DNA of 64,000 nucleotides from Candidatus Hemicellulosilyticus sp. P3 (lineage in GTDB: Bacteria > Bacteroidota > Bacteroidia > Bacteroidales > P3). The position numbers were made by a program, and so were the translations under genes. The notes under the pieces were generated by a model, which saw nothing but the letters and a program-made list of their open reading frames with translations, was not told the DNA's origin and made no database searches. Where the stretch lies: contig LPNH01000001.1 of NCBI GenBank assembly GCA_001543385.1, positions 1-64,000 of the forward strand. The letters run 5' to 3'. Positions 1-8,548 of the stretch are shown here, in pieces (the stretch's first letter is position 1; each line of letters opens with the position of its first letter).

Positions 1-2
1 AT

Positions 3-188
3 ACCGCCATAATTACTTATTGCACAGTGGCAATCCTCGAGAAAACGCTCAACCTCAACAGAAGCGTCTACGAGGTGCTGCGCATCCTCAGCGGATCGCT
101 TCTCACGAAGGACAACATCCCCGAGCTCTTCCTTCCAACGGCAGTGCCTGTACAATGTTTGGACGGACAACTTCAACTTGAATGCTAA
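3..188 (+). CDS. C-terminal end of an IS4-type transposase (cut by window edge)
   Basis: The frame is open from base 3 to a TAA at 186-188 and gives 61 residues. The peptide contains TYCTVAILEK and LNRSVYEVLRILSGSLLTKD, which resemble the C-terminal tail of Bacteroidales IS4-family transposases (typically a YCLVAI segment, then RSxYEVLxIL, then a LxDK-like stretch). Only the tail is visible, so the catalytic DDE residues cannot be checked and the element may be intact or a remnant. It lies 317 bp downstream of the convergent end of the defence operon, which fits an island edge marked by an insertion sequence. Family recognition is from memory of related sequences. Confidence 0.65.
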   Translation, partial: TAIITYCTVAILEKTLNLNRSVYEVLRILSGSLLTKDNIPELFLPTAVPVQCLDGQLQLEC

Positions 189-505
189 ATGTTAAATTTT
201 TTAATAGACACTAGTGAAATACTTTATACTTGAAATTCTACTAAAAAATCAAATATGTAAAATATGGCTGAAGCGATTGATTATTTGCATATATTTGCAC
301 CCATACATCGACGAGAGTTGTCGTGCGATGCAAAGAGAGCATTTGTTGATGTCTAAAAGAGTGTTGAAACCGGCAACACGAGTTCTAAAAACAAAATCCT
401 GTTTTAAATTAAAAATCTCTTTTAAATCTCATAATCTATTATAATGTTGTGTATAAGATATTTATAGGCAACTCTCGTTTAGGTTTTGCATTTTTCGTTT
501 AAAAC
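189..505. other. AT-rich intergenic region between transposase end and defence operon
   Basis: About 317 bp without a convincing gene. A 76-codon open frame at 214-444 is AT-rich, lacks a ribosome site and resembles no family I know. An imperfect 12-bp inverted repeat is visible (ACGAGAGTTGTC at 311-322 against GGCAACTCTCGT at 467-478, 11 of 12 matching). It could include an insertion-sequence end, but no target-site duplication can be assigned from one side. Confidence 0.4.
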
Positions 506-2176
506 TCACTTAACCAAACCCCATTTCTTTTCCTCGTTCACCATTATCACATTGTGAATTCTCAGGAATGATAGCAGATTCGTGATCTTGTTCTTCTTCT
601 GCTGTTCCGACAAGACATCCGACAACTTGTTCATCAGCAGCTCGTCTATCTCCGATCGGCTTGCTGCTCCAAACTTCTCAAGATATTGCACAATCAATCT
701 GCGGAAGTACTCGTCGTCAAAGCTCTTATTCTTCACATACGTCGATTTCAAGCCCACGTTGCCAGTATTCTTTGTAACGACTTTCGAAAGGAACAACCCA
801 TTTTTACGCCCCTCAACGTATTTCTTCTTTCGCAGATACTTAATCTCTTCGTCTCCCAATTTCTTTTGCTTCTGCACCTTGTCGAGCAGAATCAAGTCCG
901 ACATAGACAAATCTGGCACACTGACCAATATCCTTGCAAACTGCTCATTAATAACCTTGCCCTCGATATCAACAGTCACCATCCCTCCCGAGGTGTCATA
1001 TTCCGGCATGGGGAAGAAACGCTTCTTCTGCTGCTCGAACAATTTCTTGATGCCGCCACCTTCCGTATCCACCATGTGTACATTCCTCATTGCCTCAACC
1101 AAGAACGGATTCCGATAGATGGATTCAGGACTATTGTCCAGCACCACCTTTTCCACCGACTCGGGCAGAAACACCCCATGGTTGCGGAACACAAGATGGT
1201 CGTTCTCATATTCAATCACCTCAATTCTTGCGCCCTTCTCATAGTCTTGGTGAGCGATAGCGTTATTCAACGGTTCACGCAAAGTGAACTCGTCATATCG
1301 GAACAATTTTTCAGGAAAAATGTTGCCACTGATGGTAAACTCGTATGATGTGTTGCGAATCTGATGACCGATGTCTTCAATGGCTAAGATCATAGGGATG
1401 GAGAATACCTTGAAGTCAAGATTCTCCGCCCGCTCGTTCTTCAGCGTCCACCTTACCTTGCACACCTTCGGCAGCAAGTAGTGTTCCGACTCTTCGCGTC
1501 CCACCAGGATGATGGCCGCTATGGTTATCTTGCCCTTGATGGTGATATGTGCCTTGTTCAGGAATGTCTTGTCGTCCCATCCGTCCACCTCCTTGTCCTT
1601 GCCGGGATGCACTTCCTTGTATTTCTCGCGAGCTTTCAAGATGGCTGCAGGATCGAGGTCATCAATAGTGGCATCCGGCAGTATCTGTGCCGTCCAGTCT
1701 TGTTGCAGCAATCCCTCGCTCAATATAACCTCCTCGCGTTCGTATGTCAGAGGGACGAGGTTGTCTTTGATTCTCTGCCAGGCTTTCTTGTGGGCATACA
1801 CAGGCCTGCGGGGAAGATGCTTGGGAATGTGAATGACCCATACCACCTTGTGGGTGTCGCTGGTGATGTATTCGTCGATATAAAGACCTTCCGAAGAAAC
1901 GTTAGTGCAATTCTCCTTAATCTTATAGACGGCAGAATTGGTATCGAGATTGAACTGCGAGAGGTCTGTACCGACAATCTCCAGCGTCTTATCCTTGACA
2001 CCGATTACCAGCACGCCACCCTCCATATTTGCGATGCCTGAAACATACGACATCACATCATCCCCCTCATGCCCATTGAAGGAGTTCTTTAGATTCTTCA
2101 TCTCTTTCCAATCGCACATCTCATCCTCTACAGGATAGTGTGCAATCAAGAAATCTCGTAATTCTTTCTCTGTCAT
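506..2176 (-). CDS. AlbA_2 (Schlafen-type) / HATPase_c_4 protein, COG2865-like
   Basis: Start placed at the ATG at 2176 (MTEKELRDFL), giving 556 residues; an earlier in-frame ATG at 2266 would add 30 residues that do not look conserved. An N-terminal AlbA_2 putative nucleic-acid-binding domain (about residues 10-150) carries the characteristic SGIANMEGGVLVIGVKD stretch. It is followed near residue 300 by a GHKL-type segment (LREPLNNAIAHQDYEKG, then LVFRNHG), and then by winged-helix-like C-terminal segments. This is the layout of COG2865 proteins, annotated as transcriptional regulators or helicase-related proteins and common in defence islands. It is the last gene of the minus-strand run, 161 bp after drmB, so it may also have its own promoter. 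A sensor or regulatory role is inference. Confidence 0.7.
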   Translation of the reverse strand: MTEKELRDFLIAHYPVEDEMCDWKEMKNLKNSFNGHEGDDVMSYVSGIANMEGGVLVIGVKDKTLEIVGTDLSQFNLDTNSAVYKIKENCTNVSSEGLYIDEYITSDTHKVVWVIHIPKHLPRRPVYAHKKAWQRIKDNLVPLTYEREEVILSEGLLQQDWTAQILPDATIDDLDPAAILKAREKYKEVHPGKDKEVDGWDDKTFLNKAHITIKGKITIAAIILVGREESEHYLLPKVCKVRWTLKNERAENLDFKVFSIPMILAIEDIGHQIRNTSYEFTISGNIFPEKLFRYDEFTLREPLNNAIAHQDYEKGARIEVIEYENDHLVFRNHGVFLPESVEKVVLDNSPESIYRNPFLVEAMRNVHMVDTEGGGIKKLFEQQKKRFFPMPEYDTSGGMVTVDIEGKVINEQFARILVSVPDLSMSDLILLDKVQKQKKLGDEEIKYLRKKKYVEGRKNGLFLSKVVTKNTGNVGLKSTYVKNKSFDDEYFRRLIVQYLEKFGAASRSEIDELLMNKLSDVLSEQQKKNKITNLLSFLRIHNVIMVNEEKKWGLVK

Positions 2177-2337
2177 ATTTCGTTTTACTTTTTTTCTATA
2201 ACTTCTTTCCACATAAATTATTACTTCACTCATCCAATAGTAGGATAGGTGCCTGTCTCCCAGCACAACACACGCGAGTGTATTCAGGTATTGCTTGATC
2301 TTTCATCGGGAATTATTGTTGCGTTGCTTTTGCTATT

Positions 2338-4464
2338 TTAAAGCATTTCTTTGAAATACCCGAAGTTCTCATCAACCAACGCTCTACGATCCAATCCCAA
2401 GTCGCGTTTCTCACATGATGTTTCCGAAACCAAACAGCACGAAAAACAAGCTGCAAGATTCAATTGGTCTTCATTTTCCCAGCATAGGGGATCGGAAGAG
2501 CATTCTTTGGCATTGTTTATCGCCCTTTTTATTATTTTCTCGATGAGTCGAGGTTGCCCTTGCCATACGAGTCCACCCATACTTCCTTCTGTACCATCTA
2601 CTGTGTAAATCAATACACCACACATTCTATCCGAATAATAAAGTCTCTCTTGAAGGCTTGCAGTTGGATATCCGCAGGAAAATTCCAGCTCTTTCATAAT
2701 AATGTGAGAGAAAGTGTGTAGCAGATAAAACTTTGGTGCTCCATATTGATCAATTTCCGCCTTCAATGCTTTACCGATTTCACCTTCAGGTTGATTATAT
2801 CGAGTTTTAAAAAGCTCGTTATACTCTGCCATCCATCGGTCAACAGCGTCTTTGTTGAACTCAAAGAACAGTCCTTCTCCCATGCTCTGATTAGCCGGCA
2901 ATGAATACACCTTTCCAACTGGCTCATTAAAAATCCTTTGACCTTCGTTTCGAACCACTGTTCCGCCAATTCTCATGGGAACAGGCATTGATACTCTGCT
3001 AAATCCCAGCTGGGTTAGTGTCATTGCGAGTGTGTCAACTTGCTGTATTTTCTTAAAGTAAGGCTTTAGGTCGGTTGGTAAATCAATATCTTTGAATTCT
3101 AGATTAGGAGTCTGTGGCAAAGACTCCGAGTGACTTGTAAACACTCTATACTCCTCAAAACGATATTGCTCGTGTGTGTCTTTTGAAACCTCTTTAACCG
3201 CCAGAAAGTGATTCTTGATGATTTCAGCCTGTTCTTGGGTGATATCGATTTCACTATCATAAGCCTTTTCAACGATATCCATTTGCTCCATATAGGTTTC
3301 TTTCGTAAGGTTAGGTTTGCGTTCCAACGCCTTAGGATACCACCTAGTATTAAGCAAATCCAACACTTTCTGAAGTAATGGCCCCAATATCTCGTCAGGC
3401 ATATACTTTGGTGGAATATATAGACTGTTAAACGAATCTGCATAATACACACTGTTACTGGTCACGAGAGCCATTTGCATAACACTTTTTGCCCCGTTAA
3501 CATCTTTGCATGGTTCATCCGACTTTGTTCCATATCCGTTCCACGGAGTATCTCCTTTACAATAAGGATGAATATTCATAATACCTTCTAGTCCATGAGT
3601 CTTACCGCATTTTTTGCATTTCAATGTACCCCAACTTTCAGAGTTGTTTCTGTTCTCAATCCATTGAAGTTCATGTCGACCTCCTTTCTCACAATCTTGA
3701 CATGGATAATCGAACAATTCGAATCCAGCAGGTTTCTTCATATCCTCCATTTTATGATCTATTCCTGCACAGAACAATTCATACCATGGAATATCTGAAA
3801 TATGCCCATTCTTGCAAATCAACAAAATAGGTATTTGAACCAGCGTGTCATATATGTCTATAAGTTGGTTATTGTCTTTGAATGATCGATTTGTGTTAGT
3901 GTAAGGATCTCTTGGAGGAGCAAAGTATTGTAGTTTTGTATCTCCCGTCTTTTGTTTCCATAAGCTCTCCCATTCTTCTAATGGCTTGAAGTATTTTTCT
4001 TTTCTACTATAAAACCATCTCGGGAAATGAATTGCGGGGATATAGAAATGATCCGGCTTCAATTCATGTCCTGTATTCTCTTTGCAACGTAGATATAAGG
4101 GATGATCCTTTTCTTTTGGATAATTCCAATTGCTCAGGGATAGGTGAGGAACGTCTATTAGATATTTTAATTGGGGAATTCCTTGATTGTCTTTCAAAAA
4201 ATCCACAAATCGAGGGTCGTTTATTATATCAACGCCAGCAAATCTTGACAAATACTCAGGATCTGGATCTTTATTATTATTGCTATCGCGATAGTTTTCT
4301 ATCTGTTTGTTCAAATCCCTAACGAATCCCCAAAATGAAACGGATTTGGGCATAATAAAAAAACCCGCCTTCGTGGTAACTATTGAACCAACTCCTGCAT
4401 TTGAGGATAGTACCTTATATTTTCCAATACCTTGATTGTATTGTATATCTTTATGTATTTCCAT
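2338..4464 (-). CDS. drmB: DrmB-like DUF1998 protein of a DISARM-type defence system
   Basis: The product has 708 residues. The C-terminal third is DUF1998-like (FYLLHTFSHIIMKELEFSCG, then a GTEGSMGGL stretch) and ends in a cysteine-rich block (about residues 655-690: CSSDPLCW, ACFSCCLVSETSCEKRDLGL, DRRAL), the signature I associate with DrmB. A further pair of CxxC motifs (CQDC, CKKC, about residues 250-290) suggests another metal site. DrmB works with the helicase DrmA in DISARM, where the DrmAB complex blocks incoming phage DNA. The start codon lies one base after the stop of the upstream drmA-like gene, so the two are co-transcribed and probably translationally coupled. The family call is strong; exact function in this variant operon is inferred. 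Confidence 0.85.
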   Translation of the reverse strand: MEIHKDIQYNQGIGKYKVLSSNAGVGSIVTTKAGFFIMPKSVSFWGFVRDLNKQIENYRDSNNNKDPDPEYLSRFAGVDIINDPRFVDFLKDNQGIPQLKYLIDVPHLSLSNWNYPKEKDHPLYLRCKENTGHELKPDHFYIPAIHFPRWFYSRKEKYFKPLEEWESLWKQKTGDTKLQYFAPPRDPYTNTNRSFKDNNQLIDIYDTLVQIPILLICKNGHISDIPWYELFCAGIDHKMEDMKKPAGFELFDYPCQDCEKGGRHELQWIENRNNSESWGTLKCKKCGKTHGLEGIMNIHPYCKGDTPWNGYGTKSDEPCKDVNGAKSVMQMALVTSNSVYYADSFNSLYIPPKYMPDEILGPLLQKVLDLLNTRWYPKALERKPNLTKETYMEQMDIVEKAYDSEIDITQEQAEIIKNHFLAVKEVSKDTHEQYRFEEYRVFTSHSESLPQTPNLEFKDIDLPTDLKPYFKKIQQVDTLAMTLTQLGFSRVSMPVPMRIGGTVVRNEGQRIFNEPVGKVYSLPANQSMGEGLFFEFNKDAVDRWMAEYNELFKTRYNQPEGEIGKALKAEIDQYGAPKFYLLHTFSHIIMKELEFSCGYPTASLQERLYYSDRMCGVLIYTVDGTEGSMGGLVWQGQPRLIEKIIKRAINNAKECSSDPLCWENEDQLNLAACFSCCLVSETSCEKRDLGLDRRALVDENFGYFKEML

Positions 4465-4465
4465 A

Positions 4466-7400
4466 TCACTTGTCTTTTATGTTTAATACTGCTTCGGATT
4501 CAACTGTTCGTAGTGACATCGGAACAGCCCACATATAATCAGCTTCATCATCAAGATATGCATCTAATGCCAAGAATAAGTCTTTCCATTTTACTCTCTG
4601 ACGGCCAGTAGAATTAAGGAAATCTGACCCTGAATAACGAAGGTGATATTCTCCTTGTTGTTGGTTGTCTACTAACCCTTGCCAATTGTTTAAGGCATCT
4701 TCGATAAATAGTTCGATGTACTCCTCCAACTCTTTTGTAAGTAGTTCTTTCAATTCGCTCGTGAGTTTGTTTGTCCTTTCTAAACGTTCTCTAAAATACA
4801 CATACATTTCGTTCTTGATTTTATTCTGCATCTTTACCGAAAGAACTGAAGCGTTTTCAACATTGGCCAAATCATCATAATGATGCCGAATCATTGCCGC
4901 ATTGTATAGAGGCAGATACTTGTTAATTGATTTTTTTGAGAAAGGCGTGATTGAAATTGGCTCAACATAGTAATACAATTTCTCGTGAAACTCCCTGAAT
5001 CGCTCAAAATGAGACAAATCTCTTGCTCTAAAAGGATTATGCAATGTAATTACAAGTCCAAGTTTATTGCGCGCTACACGGCTGCTAGCCTGAATATATT
5101 CCGCAATATTTCTGGGCATTGAATTCATAATGATTGTATTGAATCTGTCCACATCCAATCCAACGGAAATCATGTTTGTGGCAAGTATCAAGTCTGGTGG
5201 GGTGGTTCCATGAATCCACTCTGTCTTTGCATCATTTTGATGTGGTAATCTATAAATCGATTTCCAATGCTTCCCAATTTTTTCAAGCTCATTTACGACT
5301 TCAGCTCCCGAAAGTCGGCCCGTAAGTTCTGATTTGCTAAATGAAGAATCATAACCATATAGACACTCCAATTTGTCGCTATATCGTAAAACACGTTTAA
5401 ATAAACGGCGCGTGTATTTGGTGAATTCGGTATAGAACTGGGCATCGGTTTTTCCGACTTCTTTCAAACTATTGAAATAATCAATAATAGAATGATAAAA
5501 GTCCATCGCTTCTTCAACATCTCTTTCAGAAAGACGTGACGCATATTCTTTTTCAAACAGTGCGCGATGAACAAACATTGTTGCAACCATACGCATTTGA
5601 GTGGTCATATGTGTTCTTCCCGTGGGTAGTATCCCTATATATTTCCTTTTGGAAACAAACTGTACTTCACCATCGACTTTTTTGCGCTGATAGAATGAGA
5701 AAAACGAATCGTCATAATCAATACCAGGCTTAGGGAAGATGCTTACATCCCTATCATAGAGTGCTCGGATTTGTAATTCAGTATTCCTGGTAGTTGCTGT
5801 TGATGATATTATCTTAGGACGGATTATTTGGTTCGAACCATCTTTATATGAACAAAGCTGGTCGATAGCACATTCAAACAAACTAACAGCTGAACCAAGC
5901 GGACCAAGTAACAGATGCAACTCATCTTGAATAATTAACGAAGGAGGCAGATTATTTAGCCCACCTTTCCCAAATAGTCTTCTTGAATCTTGCTTCTCTT
6001 TCGATGTAGAGACCCTATGTCCAAGCATTGCAAATTTATCCACGGTGCCAAATAGCAAAGTGGGAGGTTCCTGATAAATATACTCGTCACACAACTTTAC
6101 AGGAAGCACATCGGAAAAAGTACAGTCAATATTGTCGCATCTAAAAATGATTTTAGGATCTGACACAGTACCTTTGTTTTGGTATTTTAAAGGTTTACCA
6201 CAGCATGGACATAAATCTAAGGGTATTTTTGATTCACGCCGCCTTCCTAAATCATCTATGGTATTCCACTTTTGGCATTCATCAGAAAGGGATTTTGCAT
6301 TATTTGGAAGTGAATCGTCTCCAACATAGAGTCCAATCGAAATAGGCTCGTTCCCTAATGCATATAAGTCCCATCGACGTAATTGCTCTAATGCCAATAT
6401 TAAACGCATAGCACGTTGGAATTGCTGTGTGGCAAGAAGTCGAAGTGTATATCTCATTATTGCGGTCGTCCCACCTCCGTTTTTTTGTTGTTGTCTGCGA
6501 CGGCAAATGATGGAAAGTGCAATAATACCCAAATATGCTTCAGTCTTACCGCCACCAGTAGGGAACCATACCAAATCAACAAGTTCATTCCGGTATTTCC
6601 ATTCAGGGTCATTCTTGCGCTGAATGATGCCATCAAGATTAAGGAGGATGAATGCCAACTGAAAAGGTCTCCAAGCTGCAGATGTATTCCCAAACAGGTG
6701 ATCATCTGCACGTTTTTTGTAGAAATCATAATTTGTTTCTTTGTCAGTCGACCTTTTACTATGCCATAATTGAATAAACATGGCAGAATTCATCAAACGA
6801 AAACACATTGTGTTGTCAGCGTTCCCTTCGAGAATTAGTCTGATGTTTTCCACCATTCTTTCACAGTCTTTCTGACATTTGTCAAGGTTTTCAAAACCAA
6901 TCCGCTGGTCTCCTTGCTCTCCTTTCAACACAACCCTTTGCTTTTCGATCCATGCTTGATATTTGCTTACAAATCCATGTAAATGGGAAATGATTTCATT
7001 GTCTGTAGCATCAGAAAAAAGAGAAAGCCACTTAAACTCCAAAGCGCGCTGATCTTCTAAAATAGGCCGAGGTACTAGTATGCCGTTTTCTTCCACATAT
7101 GAAAACTTATCGCGAGGGATAGGCTCAACATCTGGTGTCTCAAAAGAAGGGATGAACTCGGAACGAACCCATTTCTTACTTTCAGTTATCTTCCAATCCA
7201 CTGAACATAAATGGCCTACTGCGTAATCTTTAATCGAACGATACAGATAATTCAAGTGCTCAACATCTTCTTGACGACCGTTATTCGTTCTTTCTTGGTA
7301 TGGAGCCAACAGACCACTTTCAATCTTGATTTGAACTCCGAAAAAGCAACGTTCATTAACTTTTTCCGTGACAATGGAAAAATAATGATCAGATGATTCT

Positions 7401-8548
7401 ACAAATGGTGTTGAACTATTTTCAAGTTGTACTTTGAAATACACTTTGTTAGTAGAGTTGTTAGCTAATCTGGAGACCTGTAACCATACGGATAATCTGC
7501 GAAGATATTCCGACTTTTCTTCATCGTTACCCCCAAAAAGGACATTTAGATTTTCGTGCTCGCGTGGTGAATAGATGACTTTATTACCAACCTTATTCAA
7601 ATCAATTCCACTCAAATCTATTGTCTTGCAAAATGTATGAGATTGCCAAAAACCAAACGACTTGTTGTTACAAATATTCATCGCATCTTCGAGATAGGAT
7701 AAATATGTTTCATATCGTTCAATTTCTTTTATCCTGCTATTGATAGATGTTAATTCCCCGTCAGTCAAATAGGTGTCTTTGAAATATTTCAGTTTCCGCC
7801 AAAGACGTTCTTTGTACGACTTAAGATATCTGTAATTATCGCCGATTTGTTCGTACTCTCTATCGGTGGTTTCATCTGGATTAAGAGCAACTTTTTTGCA
7901 CGACTCTTTATTTACTGAAAGAATAGTGTCTTTTACTGTCTTTATTTCCTTGGTAATATCCCTTGTGAGTCGGATGCCACCTTCTGTTATTGCGAAACAT
8001 TGGTCAAGTTGCGTCTTATACTCATCAAAGAATGTCTTAAACCCATCTTCATCTTCGATTTTTATGACAATGTTACAACATTCTTTATTTGAGATTTTAG
8101 TGTAATAACGCCCTGAAATTGTAACTAATAAATCAGTTGGAAGGAGAGGGGCTCCTTTCTTATCCAGACAACACGAAACTCCTATTGTTGTAGGGAATCG
8201 TTGACTTAGAGAGTATAAGTCTTCTTCATCTGCGCCTAATCGATTTACTTTTTCGTCAAGTTCTTCACTGCTATTATCATCCATCGATTCTTGATATATG
8301 GAATCACTCTCCACTTCTGATTCATCCGTCTTTGGAGTTGCAGTTGCGCTATCTAAAGAAGTGTTTTCTGCCACTTTTCTTTGTGGAAATAAAACAGCAG
8401 TACTATATAATGAACCAGGCGTAGTATTAATAACCTCTTCACCAATGCCATTATCATTGATATAACCAAAATGGTCATTGCATCCGCCAGGGCCTTCCAT
8501 TTGTTCCCTCAGGAACTTTTCAAGGGAGTTTCGTTTTGTCTGAATCAT
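4466..8548 (-). CDS. drmA: DrmA-like SF2 helicase of a DISARM-type defence system
   Basis: The product is a large protein of 1360 residues. It has a Walker A motif in LVWFPTGGGKTEAYLG (about residues 660-675), a DELH box in IIQDELHLLLGPLGS (about 875) and helicase C-terminal motifs in LATNMISVGLDVDRF and YIQASSRVARN (about 1130-1160). A CxxC...CxxxxC zinc-like site (CPCCGK, then FRCDNIDC; about 779-806) is inserted between the helicase lobes. The N terminus has the LEKFLREQMEGPGG type of opening seen in DrmA, the core DNA-translocating subunit of DISARM. Its start overlaps the end of the upstream 800-residue gene by 29 bp, and drmB begins immediately downstream. No methyltransferase follows, unlike standard class 1 or class 2 DISARM. 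Confidence 0.87.
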   Translation of the reverse strand: MIQTKRNSLEKFLREQMEGPGGCNDHFGYINDNGIGEEVINTTPGSLYSTAVLFPQRKVAENTSLDSATATPKTDESEVESDSIYQESMDDNSSEELDEKVNRLGADEEDLYSLSQRFPTTIGVSCCLDKKGAPLLPTDLLVTISGRYYTKISNKECCNIVIKIEDEDGFKTFFDEYKTQLDQCFAITEGGIRLTRDITKEIKTVKDTILSVNKESCKKVALNPDETTDREYEQIGDNYRYLKSYKERLWRKLKYFKDTYLTDGELTSINSRIKEIERYETYLSYLEDAMNICNNKSFGFWQSHTFCKTIDLSGIDLNKVGNKVIYSPREHENLNVLFGGNDEEKSEYLRRLSVWLQVSRLANNSTNKVYFKVQLENSSTPFVESSDHYFSIVTEKVNERCFFGVQIKIESGLLAPYQERTNNGRQEDVEHLNYLYRSIKDYAVGHLCSVDWKITESKKWVRSEFIPSFETPDVEPIPRDKFSYVEENGILVPRPILEDQRALEFKWLSLFSDATDNEIISHLHGFVSKYQAWIEKQRVVLKGEQGDQRIGFENLDKCQKDCERMVENIRLILEGNADNTMCFRLMNSAMFIQLWHSKRSTDKETNYDFYKKRADDHLFGNTSAAWRPFQLAFILLNLDGIIQRKNDPEWKYRNELVDLVWFPTGGGKTEAYLGIIALSIICRRRQQQKNGGGTTAIMRYTLRLLATQQFQRAMRLILALEQLRRWDLYALGNEPISIGLYVGDDSLPNNAKSLSDECQKWNTIDDLGRRRESKIPLDLCPCCGKPLKYQNKGTVSDPKIIFRCDNIDCTFSDVLPVKLCDEYIYQEPPTLLFGTVDKFAMLGHRVSTSKEKQDSRRLFGKGGLNNLPPSLIIQDELHLLLGPLGSAVSLFECAIDQLCSYKDGSNQIIRPKIISSTATTRNTELQIRALYDRDVSIFPKPGIDYDDSFFSFYQRKKVDGEVQFVSKRKYIGILPTGRTHMTTQMRMVATMFVHRALFEKEYASRLSERDVEEAMDFYHSIIDYFNSLKEVGKTDAQFYTEFTKYTRRLFKRVLRYSDKLECLYGYDSSFSKSELTGRLSGAEVVNELEKIGKHWKSIYRLPHQNDAKTEWIHGTTPPDLILATNMISVGLDVDRFNTIIMNSMPRNIAEYIQASSRVARNKLGLVITLHNPFRARDLSHFERFREFHEKLYYYVEPISITPFSKKSINKYLPLYNAAMIRHHYDDLANVENASVLSVKMQNKIKNEMYVYFRERLERTNKLTSELKELLTKELEEYIELFIEDALNNWQGLVDNQQQGEYHLRYSGSDFLNSTGRQRVKWKDLFLALDAYLDDEADYMWAVPMSLRTVESEAVLNIKDK

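Noticed and set aside
214..444. 76-codon open frame after the transposase tail
   Set aside because: AT-rich, no ribosome site, low-complexity Ile/Leu/Lys composition and no family resemblance.
686..1348. 220-codon plus-strand open frame
   Set aside because: It is antisense to the AlbA_2/HATPase gene, whose motifs are clear; the plus-strand translation shows no motif.
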